From an uncultured Angelakisella sp. (lineage in GTDB: Bacteria > Bacillota > Clostridia > Oscillospirales > Ruminococcaceae), in contig CANOCD010000005.1 in assembly GCA_947564495.1 (NCBI GenBank), forward strand, positions 1-14,309: a stretch of 14,309 nucleotides of DNA, written 5' to 3'. The position numbers and the translations under genes were made by a program. Below, piece after piece: positions 6,758 through 13,375 of the stretch (within the stretch, counting starts at the first letter, position 1; every line of letters begins with the position of its first letter). Below the pieces are notes generated by a model, which saw only the letters and a list, made by a program, of their open reading frames with translations, made no database searches and was not told the origin of the DNA.

Positions 6758-7354
6758 TCACTGGACGGCGCCGACCCGGCACCAATCCTGGCAGATGCCG
6801 CAGCGGACGCACTTCTGGGGGTCGATGGAGAAGGGGGTGCGGACGATGTCCCGCAGCTCGTAGTTGAGGGGAGGCTCCACCCCGGTGATGGCCCCCGCCG
6901 GACAGTGCCGGGTGCAGAGGCCGCAGCTGACGCAGGCGTCGATGCTAATGGAATAGGGCTCCTCCCGCTTGGGCGGACCGACCCGCTCCACCGCCCCCTT
7001 GGGGCATTTGTCGGCGCAGATGCCGCAGCCCACGCACTTTGCCCCGTCGATGTGGTAGGGCTTTTTCCGCTCCCCGGAGATGGCTTTTTCCGGGCAGACC
7101 CGGGCGCAGAGGGAACAGCCGATGCAGGCCGTTTCCAGGATGCGGTAAGCCCGGCGGGGGGCCGGGGCGGGCCGGGCCGTCTCCCCGGGGCGGACCGCCC
7201 CTTCTGGGCAGGTCTCGGCGCAGATGCCGCAGTCGATGCACCGCTCCGGGAGGATGGCAAACCGGCTGGTCCCGGCTGCGATGGCGTCCACCGGGCAGCG
7301 GCGCTGGCATTCCCCGCAGGCGATACAGGCTTTTCCGTCGATATAGTGTGCCAT
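6758..7354 (-). CDS. polyferredoxin with six 4Fe-4S motifs, probable electron-transfer subunit of AOR
   Basis: This 198-residue cytoplasmic protein carries six full CxxCxxCxxxC motifs with first cysteines at 10, 39, 77, 107, 141 and 182, 24 cysteines in all. The first five are followed by proline and the last by Arg. They fall into three two-cluster ferredoxin units spaced about 65 residues apart, which suggests triplication of a 2[4Fe-4S] ferredoxin. The third unit has a longer internal insert (about 152-181). It starts 3 nt after the AOR stop, so it is almost surely the electron-carrying partner of AOR. Comparable small subunits next to bacterial AORs are, as I recall, four-cluster proteins. 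No FAD/NADH subunit gene is present in the window. AAAGGCGTG precedes the ATG. Confidence 0.93.
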   Translation of the reverse strand: MAHYIDGKACIACGECQRRCPVDAIAAGTSRFAILPERCIDCGICAETCPEGAVRPGETARPAPAPRRAYRILETACIGCSLCARVCPEKAISGERKKPYHIDGAKCVGCGICADKCPKGAVERVGPPKREEPYSISIDACVSCGLCTRHCPAGAITGVEPPLNYELRDIVRTPFSIDPQKCVRCGICQDWCRVGAVQ

Positions 7355-7357
7355 CTT

Positions 7358-9292
7358 TCACGCCTTTCTGACCGCTTCGTTCACCGAAGCCAGGTCCAGC
7401 TTTTTCATCTCCTCCGCCACCTCGGGGAGGCCCAGCCCCCGCAGGGTGTCCCCGGTGGGGCAGGCGGTCTCCGGCTCCCAGCCCAGGCCGGCCCCGATGC
7501 GGAGGAACATCTCCTTGACGGTGGCTTCGTCGGCGATCTTGGGGGACCACTGGCCCTCCTTGGGCGGGGACATCATCCGCTTGGAGACCCCGTAGTCGTG
7601 GGCCCGCAGGCCGTTCCGCAGGTTGAGGCAGCGCATCAGCGACACCATCCGGTAGCCGAACTGTTTGGCCTCCTCCACCGTCATATCCCAGCCGGTGACG
7701 GCGTTGAGGGTGGCCACGACAAAGCGCCAATCCGCCTGGGTGTAGAACATACAGACCCCGGTGGAATCATCCACCGGACGGTGGCAGGCGATCTTGACGT
7801 AGTGGTCGGTGATCTCCTCCACGTCAAAGGCCTTGGCCGGCTTTTCGATGCCGAAGTTTTCCTTGTCCACGAACCCCTCCACCGGGTTCATCAGGTTGGA
7901 GCCGTAGTCGGACATCCCGAAGCCGGGGAGGCGGCTCCACTGGGCCCGCTGGTCGTGGATGTGGGGGGCGAAGCCCTGCTTCATGTAGACGCCCCGGTCC
8001 TCGGCCCCTCTGCCGATGGCCTCCGCCGCCCGCTTGACGCCGTTGGCCAGGATGTCCCCGATGCCCTCCCGCCGGGCGATGTGGTGGAGCAGCCGGATGC
8101 CGGAGTCGCAGTTGCCCCAGTTCATCTCCAGCCCCCCCAGCTCCTCCTTGGAAAGGGTCCCGCTTTCGTACAGCTCGTAGACCAGGGCCAGGAGGAAGCC
8201 CCCCTCCTTCAGGTCCATCCCCAGGCGGTCGATGGTGATGGTGAGGGCCAGGCCGCCCTCGGTGTCGTCGAAGTTGCCGATGAGGGCGCTCATGGCGCTC
8301 ATCCCCTCGTACTCCGGCTCGTCCCCCACCATCCCCTTGTACTTGCCGTCCAGGATCTCCAGGGAGTGACAGTGGTTCCAGGGGCAGGCCCAGCAGGCGG
8401 TGCGGACCCATTTGAACCGCTCGTCCTTTTCCAGCTCGTCCCGGTTGAAGTTGCCGCAGGTGGGGAAATAGGTCTCGGTGTAGTTCTTCACCGGCAGCAG
8501 GTGGGCCATGTTCATCATATTCAGGCTCCCCAGGGTGCCTACAAACCGCACGCCGGAGGTCTTGGACTTCCCGCTGGCGGTGGTCTCGTTGGCGTTCTGG
8601 AACCAGGCCTCCTTGGCCTCCTCCAGGGCCGCCGGATCGGCAACCTCCACCTCCCGGTCCAGCCGCTGGATGGCGATGGCCTTGAGCTTTTTGTCCCCCA
8701 TGACACAGCCGGGACCGTTGCTGGCGGCGATGTGCCCCTTGTCGTTGAGGATGCCGGCGAACCGCACCAGGTGTTCCCCGGCGGGGCCGATGCAGGCCAC
8801 CGAGCTGGCCCGGTCCGGCAGGCCCAGCTCCGCCTTCAGGGCGTCCTCGGTCTCCCAGGTGTCCATGCCCATAAGGTGGTCCGCCGGGCGAAGCTCCACC
8901 CGGTCCTCCCCGATGAAAAGGTACTGCCAGCTTTTGGCCTTGCCCTCAAGAATGAGGATGTCGTACCCCGCCCGGCGCAGGCAGGAGCCCCAGTGCCCCA
9001 GGGTCTGGGCGGAGCAAAGGCCGTTGCTCAGCGGCCCGATGGTGTTGACGCAGCAGAGGCCGGAGCCGCAGGCGGTGGTGCCGGTGAGGGCCCCCAGGGA
9101 GAAGATGAGCTTGTTGTCCGGGGAGTTCCAGGGGGTCTCCGGGGGGAGCTCCTCCCAGAGGAGCCGGGTGCCGAAGCCCATGCCCCCCAGGTACTTCCGG
9201 GCCCAGGCGGCGTCCCTTTTCTCCCGGGTGATGCTGCCGCTGGCAAGGTCGATCCGCAGCACCCGGGGCTCGTAAACAAAATGCCGGTCCAT
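7358..9292 (-). CDS. aor: aldehyde ferredoxin oxidoreductase, tungstopterin catalytic subunit
   Basis: A 644-residue AOR-family enzyme, slightly longer than the roughly 605-620 usual. It interconverts aldehydes and carboxylic acids using a tungsten bis-pterin and one 4Fe-4S cluster, with electrons passing to ferredoxin. The N-terminal AOR segment (VLRIDLASGSI, KYLGGMGFG) is clear. Pterin motifs DxxGxD/C are seen as DRLGMD at 355-360 and DSTGVC at 509-514. Cluster cysteines are 300, 303, 308 and 514, with spacing CX2CX4C where the Pyrococcus enzyme has CX2CX3C. ATG 9292 lies behind GGAGG. The following genes supply its electron partner, likely maturation factors, tungstate transport and metal insertion. 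The true aldehyde cannot be read from sequence. A BamB-like or other non-aldehyde activity within the family cannot be excluded. Confidence 0.95.
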   Translation of the reverse strand: MDRHFVYEPRVLRIDLASGSITREKRDAAWARKYLGGMGFGTRLLWEELPPETPWNSPDNKLIFSLGALTGTTACGSGLCCVNTIGPLSNGLCSAQTLGHWGSCLRRAGYDILILEGKAKSWQYLFIGEDRVELRPADHLMGMDTWETEDALKAELGLPDRASSVACIGPAGEHLVRFAGILNDKGHIAASNGPGCVMGDKKLKAIAIQRLDREVEVADPAALEEAKEAWFQNANETTASGKSKTSGVRFVGTLGSLNMMNMAHLLPVKNYTETYFPTCGNFNRDELEKDERFKWVRTACWACPWNHCHSLEILDGKYKGMVGDEPEYEGMSAMSALIGNFDDTEGGLALTITIDRLGMDLKEGGFLLALVYELYESGTLSKEELGGLEMNWGNCDSGIRLLHHIARREGIGDILANGVKRAAEAIGRGAEDRGVYMKQGFAPHIHDQRAQWSRLPGFGMSDYGSNLMNPVEGFVDKENFGIEKPAKAFDVEEITDHYVKIACHRPVDDSTGVCMFYTQADWRFVVATLNAVTGWDMTVEEAKQFGYRMVSLMRCLNLRNGLRAHDYGVSKRMMSPPKEGQWSPKIADEATVKEMFLRIGAGLGWEPETACPTGDTLRGLGLPEVAEEMKKLDLASVNEAVRKA

Positions 9293-9320
9293 AGGTGGTT
9301 TCCTCCGTCTTTTTCAAAAT

Positions 9321-9356
9321 GGCAGGGGCGGGGCCTGCTTTGCCCTCACCCCTGCC
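9321..9356 (-). promoter_or_regulatory. stem-loop between the DHA2 transporter gene and aor
   Basis: GGCAGGGG at 9321-9328 pairs with 9349-9356 (8 bp). An inner GGGC/GCCC pairing (9331-9334 with 9342-9345) closes a 7-nt loop. In the operon transcript the stem is followed by AUUUUG and then A-rich sequence, so it resembles a leaky terminator. It fills most of the 83-nt gap, the longest in the operon. It may lower transcription into the aor part or protect the mRNA ahead of it. No clear internal promoter was found. Confidence 0.45.
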
Positions 9357-9375
9357 GCTGTGTTCGGGGTACGGT

Positions 9376-10929
9376 TCAGTTTTCCGGCTTCTGCTCCTTC
9401 AGCAGCAGCATAGAGACCAGGGCGATGGCCAGCAGGCAGAGGAGGACGATGAACACCACCCGGAGGGAGCCGGCGTAGGCGTTATTGACGTTCTCCAGCA
9501 TGGTGGCGAACAGCCCCTGGGCCTCGGCGGGGAGGGTGGCCATGAACTCCTGGGCGGGGGCCTTGTTCATCAGGACCCCGGCGTTGAGGAAGGGGGTCAG
9601 CTGCTCCTGGGTGACGGTGTTCAGCAGGCCCTCCGGCACCACATGGGCCAGCTTGCCGGCAAAGGTGGTGTTGAGGATGAGCCCCATAATGGAAAGGCCG
9701 ATGGTCCCGGTCAAAGACTGGAAGCACTGGAGGGTGGCGGTTCCGCCGCTGATCTTCTTCTTGGGCAGGTTCCCCTGGATGCCGGCGGTAAAGGCCCCCA
9801 TCACCGCCCCGTTGCCGAAGCCGATGATGCCCATCATAACATACAGCAGCCAGATTGGGGTGGCGGCGTTGCAGGTGGACTGGAGGAACATACTGAGGGC
9901 GTAGAGCCCCACGATGGCGATCATGATCTCCCTGATGCGGCCCTTCCGGGCGGCGATAAGGTAGCCGGCCACCACCCCGGCCAGGGTGTTGACGATGGCC
10001 TGGGCGGAAAGGACCGCGCCGGAGGCGGTGCCGGTCATCCCCCGGATGGCCTGGGCGTAAAGGGTGAAGTAGGCGTTGGAGGCGAACATACAGGGCCAGA
10101 TGGCGCAGGCCGCCAGGAGGCAGAGGACAAAGTACCGGTTGCCGAACAGCTCCATGGGGATGAGGGCGTCGGCGGTGCGCTTTTCCACCAGGACAAAGGC
10201 GACGGCGCCGATGACGGTGGCGGCCAGCAGGGCGACGATGAGAGGATCGGACCAGCCCCGGGTGCCCACCCAGTTAAAGGCCAGAACGGCGCAGGTGGCG
10301 GCCACCGCCAGCAGCAGGAAACCGGGGATGTCGATGGAGGGGGCGGTCTCCTTCTTTACGTTGGGGTACTGGGTGAGGAGCATCCCCACCACCAGAGCGC
10401 CGATGACGATGGTGGCGTAGAACACCGCCCGCCAGCCCATGGCGTCGTAGATGACCCCGCCGATGGTGGGCCCGAAGATGTTGCAGATGCCGGTGACGGT
10501 GCCGTAGAAGCCCAGGTACTTGGCCTTATCCGGGCCGGTGTGGATCTCCCCCAGGGCGGTGAGGCAGTTGGCCAGCATAAAGCCCTGGCCCAGCCCCTGG
10601 CCCCCGCGGAACACCACGTGCATCATCATGGAATTGCTCATCCCGGCCAGCAGCATGGAGACCGAGTAGATGGCGATGCCGGTCATGATGAGGTTGCAGC
10701 GGCCGAAGATGTCCCCCAGCTTGCAGGAAAGGGGCATGGCCAGGGTGCTGCACAGGAAGAAGATGGTGTTCATAAAGGTGTACAGCCCCACGTTGCCCAG
10801 GTCCGCCGTGATGTAGGTGCCCACGGTGCGGGCCATGGCGTTGAAAAACAGCACCTCGGCCAGGGCCAGGAATATGGCGGCGGTGGCCACCGTCTTTTGA
10901 CGGCTGTTCATTTCGGTGTTCGTGTTCAT
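9376..10929 (-). CDS. MFS transporter, DHA2 (EmrB/QacA-like) 14-TM type
   Basis: A 517-residue inner-membrane transporter of the major facilitator superfamily, proton-driven drug/H+ antiporter type with about 14 transmembrane helices. MFS motif A appears as KLGDIFGR at 70-77 and the antiporter motif C as the GICNIFGPTIGG stretch at 147-158. The long hydrophilic loop before the last helix (about 415-480) is typical of DHA2 members. Start ATG 10929 lies behind TAAGGAGGAATCACC, in which the TAA is the stop of the preceding gene. In this operon a role in exporting a product or a toxic aldehyde or acid is more likely than general drug efflux. That is inference from context, since substrates of this family cannot be predicted from sequence. 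Confidence 0.9.
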   Translation of the reverse strand: MNTNTEMNSRQKTVATAAIFLALAEVLFFNAMARTVGTYITADLGNVGLYTFMNTIFFLCSTLAMPLSCKLGDIFGRCNLIMTGIAIYSVSMLLAGMSNSMMMHVVFRGGQGLGQGFMLANCLTALGEIHTGPDKAKYLGFYGTVTGICNIFGPTIGGVIYDAMGWRAVFYATIVIGALVVGMLLTQYPNVKKETAPSIDIPGFLLLAVAATCAVLAFNWVGTRGWSDPLIVALLAATVIGAVAFVLVEKRTADALIPMELFGNRYFVLCLLAACAIWPCMFASNAYFTLYAQAIRGMTGTASGAVLSAQAIVNTLAGVVAGYLIAARKGRIREIMIAIVGLYALSMFLQSTCNAATPIWLLYVMMGIIGFGNGAVMGAFTAGIQGNLPKKKISGGTATLQCFQSLTGTIGLSIMGLILNTTFAGKLAHVVPEGLLNTVTQEQLTPFLNAGVLMNKAPAQEFMATLPAEAQGLFATMLENVNNAYAGSLRVVFIVLLCLLAIALVSMLLLKEQKPEN

Positions 10930-10944
10930 AACGGTGATTCCTCC

Positions 10945-12300
10945 TTAGTTTTGGTCGTTGGCGTGCAGGGTGGTCCGATCCAGCCGGTAGCCCAGGAACA
11001 GCAGCCCGATGAGGATGGCCAGCAGCCCGGGGGCGATGAACATCAGGGCGTTGATGCCCCACAATACCCCCGTGGTCTGGGGCATATTGGCGTTGAAGCC
11101 CAGCACCCCCAGGACGATCCCCATCCCGGAGGTCCCGATGGCCATCCCAACCTTGTTGCCGAACTCCAGCAGGGCAAAGACGCCCCCGTCGCTTCGGGCC
11201 CCGGACCGGTACTCGGTGTAGTCGGTGAGGTCCGGGACGATGGTGTAGATGAGGGAGTAGCTGGCCCCGAAAAGAAAGCTGGAGAGGACGGTGAGCCCCC
11301 AGAACAGAGCCATGGTCCCCGGCCGGGGCAGAACGAAGAAGTTGAGGACCAGGGCCCCGCCGTAGAGAACGTACAGACAGCTGAGAGCCTGGCCCGGTCC
11401 CCGAAAGCGGGGCAGGATGTACTGGGCCAGGTAGGTCCCGGCAATTTGCGGCAGCCGCATTAGGAGGGTGAACAGGGCGTAGAGCCCCATATCCCCCGCC
11501 ACATACTTGAAGTAGTAAACAAAGATGGAGACCCGCCCGTAGGAGATGAGCCCGTTGAGGAAGTGCCCCGCCAGGGCGATGCAGAAGGGCCTGCTGCCGA
11601 TGTTCTGCCGCACCACCGCCGCCAGATCGAACTTCTTCTGCGCCTGGGGGCTGGGGAGGATTTTCTCCTTGCAGAAGATGGGGGTCAGAAGGTACAGGGG
11701 GACGCTGACCAACCCAAAGAGGACGGTGAGGCGGAAGTAGGGGGCCGCCGTGTCGGTGCCGTTGACGTGGAACCAGGCGGTGGTCAGCTGGGTCATCACC
11801 ATGGCCCCCACGATCCCCGCCGCCGATTTCAGCGAGATGATGTTGGCCCGGGCCTTGGGGGAGCCGGACATCACCGAGGCCATAGCGTCCAAAGGGGTGC
11901 TGAACACGGTGAAGGCCAGGAGATACAGCAGGTAGGCGCCGCTGACCCAGGCGAACCGAAGGGCCGGGCTCCAGGCGGGGTCCACGTAAAAGAGCAGGCA
12001 GGTAGTCACCGCCACGGGCAGGGCGGAGGCGGCGATCCAGGGGCGGTACCGCCCCCACCTGGTCACGGTGCGGTCGGTGAGAAATCCCACCAGGGGGTCG
12101 GTGATCCCGTCAAAGAACCGGGACACCAGCAGCAAGGCCGAAAAGGCAAAGGCGGAGATGCCCACGGCGTCGGTGCAGAAGATCATAAAGTAGCTGGTGA
12201 TGTACCCCCAGCTGAATGCTGTGGCGATGTTGGAGGAGATGTAGGCCGCTTTCTCCGGCCAGGGGAGCGTGGCTTCGCCAGGTATCCGCCGGTCTTTCAT
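10945..12300 (-). CDS. GPH-family (MelB-like) MFS cation symporter
   Basis: A 451-residue inner-membrane symporter of the glycoside-pentoside-hexuronide:cation family, about 12 transmembrane helices. The family signature DGITDP at 64-69 is followed by GRYRPW at 83-88, and the second-half signature VPDLTDYTEYRSGARSDG is also present. ATG 12300 is chosen over the in-frame 12396 because GGGAGGG lies just upstream and the extra N-terminal residues are low-complexity reading of SDR-coding DNA. It follows the SDR gene by 31 nt and precedes the DHA2 gene by 15 nt. Many GPH members import sugars or glycosides coupled to Na+ or H+, but no hydrolase or sugar kinase is present here. A non-sugar substrate acted on by SDR and AOR is therefore plausible. 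Confidence 0.92.
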   Translation of the reverse strand: MKDRRIPGEATLPWPEKAAYISSNIATAFSWGYITSYFMIFCTDAVGISAFAFSALLLVSRFFDGITDPLVGFLTDRTVTRWGRYRPWIAASALPVAVTTCLLFYVDPAWSPALRFAWVSGAYLLYLLAFTVFSTPLDAMASVMSGSPKARANIISLKSAAGIVGAMVMTQLTTAWFHVNGTDTAAPYFRLTVLFGLVSVPLYLLTPIFCKEKILPSPQAQKKFDLAAVVRQNIGSRPFCIALAGHFLNGLISYGRVSIFVYYFKYVAGDMGLYALFTLLMRLPQIAGTYLAQYILPRFRGPGQALSCLYVLYGGALVLNFFVLPRPGTMALFWGLTVLSSFLFGASYSLIYTIVPDLTDYTEYRSGARSDGGVFALLEFGNKVGMAIGTSGMGIVLGVLGFNANMPQTTGVLWGINALMFIAPGLLAILIGLLFLGYRLDRTTLHANDQN

Positions 12301-12331
12301 AGAGGACCCTCCCTTTCTCCCGGGGCGAAGA

Positions 12332-13090
12332 TCACCCCTTGTACCGCTGCCCCCCGTCGATGACCAGCTCCGCCCCGGTGACGAACCTGGATTCATCCGA
12401 GAGGAGGTAGACCGCCCCGTAGGCGATGTCCTCCGGGACGCCCAGATACCCCAAGGAGGTCTGGTCCTTGCAATGCTGCACCACCTCGGGCATACTGAAC
12501 ATCCCGGCGGTCATGGGGGTCTCAATGGTGCCGGGGACGATGGTGTTGACCCGGATGTTCTCCTTCCCCAAGGTCACCGAGGCGGTTCGGCTCAAGGACC
12601 GGACCCCGCCCTTGGAGGGGGCGTAGGCGTTGAACCCCACCCCGATGTAGGCGGCCATGGAGGAGACGCAGATGATGGAGCCGCCCCCGGCCTTACGCAT
12701 CTCCGGCACCACGGCCTGGATGCCCCGGAACTGCCCCCAAAGGTTGACGTCGATGATCCTTTGGAACAGCTCGTGGTCGGTCTCCTCCCACCAGACCCCC
12801 TTGGTACCGATGCCGGCGTTGTTGATGAGGCCGTTGATCTTGCCGAACCGCTCCACGCCGGCGGCCACCGCCCGGTCCCAGTCCTCCCCGCTGGAGACGT
12901 CCAGCCGGACCGCCAGAACACTGTCGGGATGGGCTTTGTTGATGCGGGCCATCGTTTCCTCCAGCTGCTCCACGGCGATGTCCCCGGCGATCACCTTGGC
13001 CCCCTCGGCGGCGAAAAGCTCCGCTTCGGCGGCTCCCTGGCCCATAGCGGCCCCGGTGACGACGATGACCTTGTCCTGTAATCTGTTCAT
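12332..13090 (-). CDS. classical short-chain dehydrogenase/reductase (SDR)
   Basis: A 252-residue cytoplasmic NAD(P)-dependent oxidoreductase of the classical SDR type. Seen are the cofactor motif TGAAMGQG at 12-19, NNAG at 90-93, Asn116 in DVNLWG, catalytic Ser143 in CVSSMAA, Tyr156 and Lys160 in YAPSK, and the C-terminal VTGAELVIDGGQ. Asp37 at the end of the second strand favours NAD(H) over NADP(H). The frame stays open upstream to 13351, but ATG 13090 has GAGGAGGG 6 nt ahead and starts exactly where the fold starts. It is the first gene of the operon, about 50 nt after the predicted transcription start. It would interconvert an alcohol and a carbonyl linked to the AOR step. The substrate is unknown. 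Confidence 0.95.
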   Translation of the reverse strand: MNRLQDKVIVVTGAAMGQGAAEAELFAAEGAKVIAGDIAVEQLEETMARINKAHPDSVLAVRLDVSSGEDWDRAVAAGVERFGKINGLINNAGIGTKGVWWEETDHELFQRIIDVNLWGQFRGIQAVVPEMRKAGGGSIICVSSMAAYIGVGFNAYAPSKGGVRSLSRTASVTLGKENIRVNTIVPGTIETPMTAGMFSMPEVVQHCKDQTSLGYLGVPEDIAYGAVYLLSDESRFVTGAELVIDGGQRYKG

Positions 13091-13120
13091 CTTGTCCCTC
13101 CTCTTTTTGGTCACGACCTC

Positions 13121-13139
13121 CGGATTTTGTGAGAATCCG
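13121..13139. promoter_or_regulatory. dyad at the start of the operon leader
   Basis: CGGATT-N7-AATCCG forms a perfect 6-bp inverted repeat right after the predicted transcription start of the SDR-led operon, 31 nt upstream of the SDR ATG. It could be a repressor site or a small hairpin at the 5' end of the mRNA. It does not have the T-N11-A form of a LysR box. Confidence 0.35.
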
Positions 13140-13147
13140 ACAAAAAA

Positions 13148-13176
13148 ATTATAGGACACGGGTAAAATAAAGTAAA
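13148..13176 (-). promoter_or_regulatory. predicted promoter of the SDR-aor-tup-moeA operon
   Basis: On the minus strand a -35 TTTACT (13176-13171) is separated by exactly 17 bp from a perfect -10 TATAAT (13153-13148). This gives a start near 13141 and a leader of about 50 nt before the SDR ATG. The -35 box matches TTGACA at four of six positions, as expected for an activated promoter. The LysR-type dyad is centred about 73 bp upstream of the predicted start. Confidence 0.7.
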
Positions 13177-13202
13177 ATATCACTTTTTTATCGGTGGAAA
13201 AC

Positions 13203-13225
13203 AAAGATAACCTCCCGTTATCTTT
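13203..13225. promoter_or_regulatory. LysR-type operator (T-N11-A dyad)
   Basis: AAAGATAAC-N5-GTTATCTTT is a perfect 9-bp inverted repeat. It contains T13208 and A13220, spaced T-N11-A and symmetric about the centre, the classic binding form for LysR-type regulators. It lies between the two divergent promoters, near -73 relative to the operon start. This is close to the usual recognition site of a LysR activator. The divergent LysR gene is the obvious binder. Confidence 0.7.
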
Positions 13226-13286
13226 CTCGGAAAAATGAGAGGTATTTCGCTCTAAATGGTTTTTTCTTCGCCAAAAGCGGCAGAGA

Positions 13287-13310
13287 CCGCTCTTGATGTA
13301 TTGGGAGCGG
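13287..13310. promoter_or_regulatory. inverted repeat around the -35 of the lysR-type promoter
   Basis: CCGCTC at 13287-13292 and GAGCGG at 13305-13310 form a 6-bp dyad with a 12-nt spacer that encloses the -35 box of the LysR gene promoter. A partly alternative pairing, AGCGG at 13276-13280 with CCGCT at 13287-13291, also exists. A repressor or autoregulatory site is possible. The short arms in GC-rich DNA make chance a real alternative. Confidence 0.3.
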
Positions 13311-13321
13311 GCCGGTATAAT
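13293..13321 (+). promoter_or_regulatory. predicted promoter of the LysR-family regulator gene
   Basis: A -35 TTGATG (13293-13298) lies 17 bp from a perfect -10 TATAAT (13316-13321). This predicts a start near 13328 and a leader of about 48 nt before the regulator ATG at 13376. It diverges from the operon promoter, with the LysR-type dyad between them. Confidence 0.7.
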
Positions 13322-13375
13322 AAAAGAAAAAGGGTGCGTCCGGTGGGGCATCCCTTCCCAAGGAGGCGGTCGGCG

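Noticed and set aside
160..11463. Very long plus-strand open frames (160-2202, 6905-9478, 9295-11463)
   Set aside because: They lie opposite clearly recognisable minus-strand genes. Their translations are Gly/Pro/His/Gln-rich with no family motifs, and they lack ribosome sites. They are antisense shadows expected in GC-rich DNA.
13091..13351. N-terminal extension of the SDR frame up to 13351
   Set aside because: The extension crosses both predicted promoters and the LysR dyad, is lysine/phenylalanine-rich and unlike SDRs, while ATG 13090 has a strong ribosome site and starts the fold.
13091..13375. A molybdenum/tungsten cofactor riboswitch in the operon leader
   Set aside because: The predicted leader is only about 50 nt with one 6-bp dyad, far too short and simple for the Moco-type RNA.
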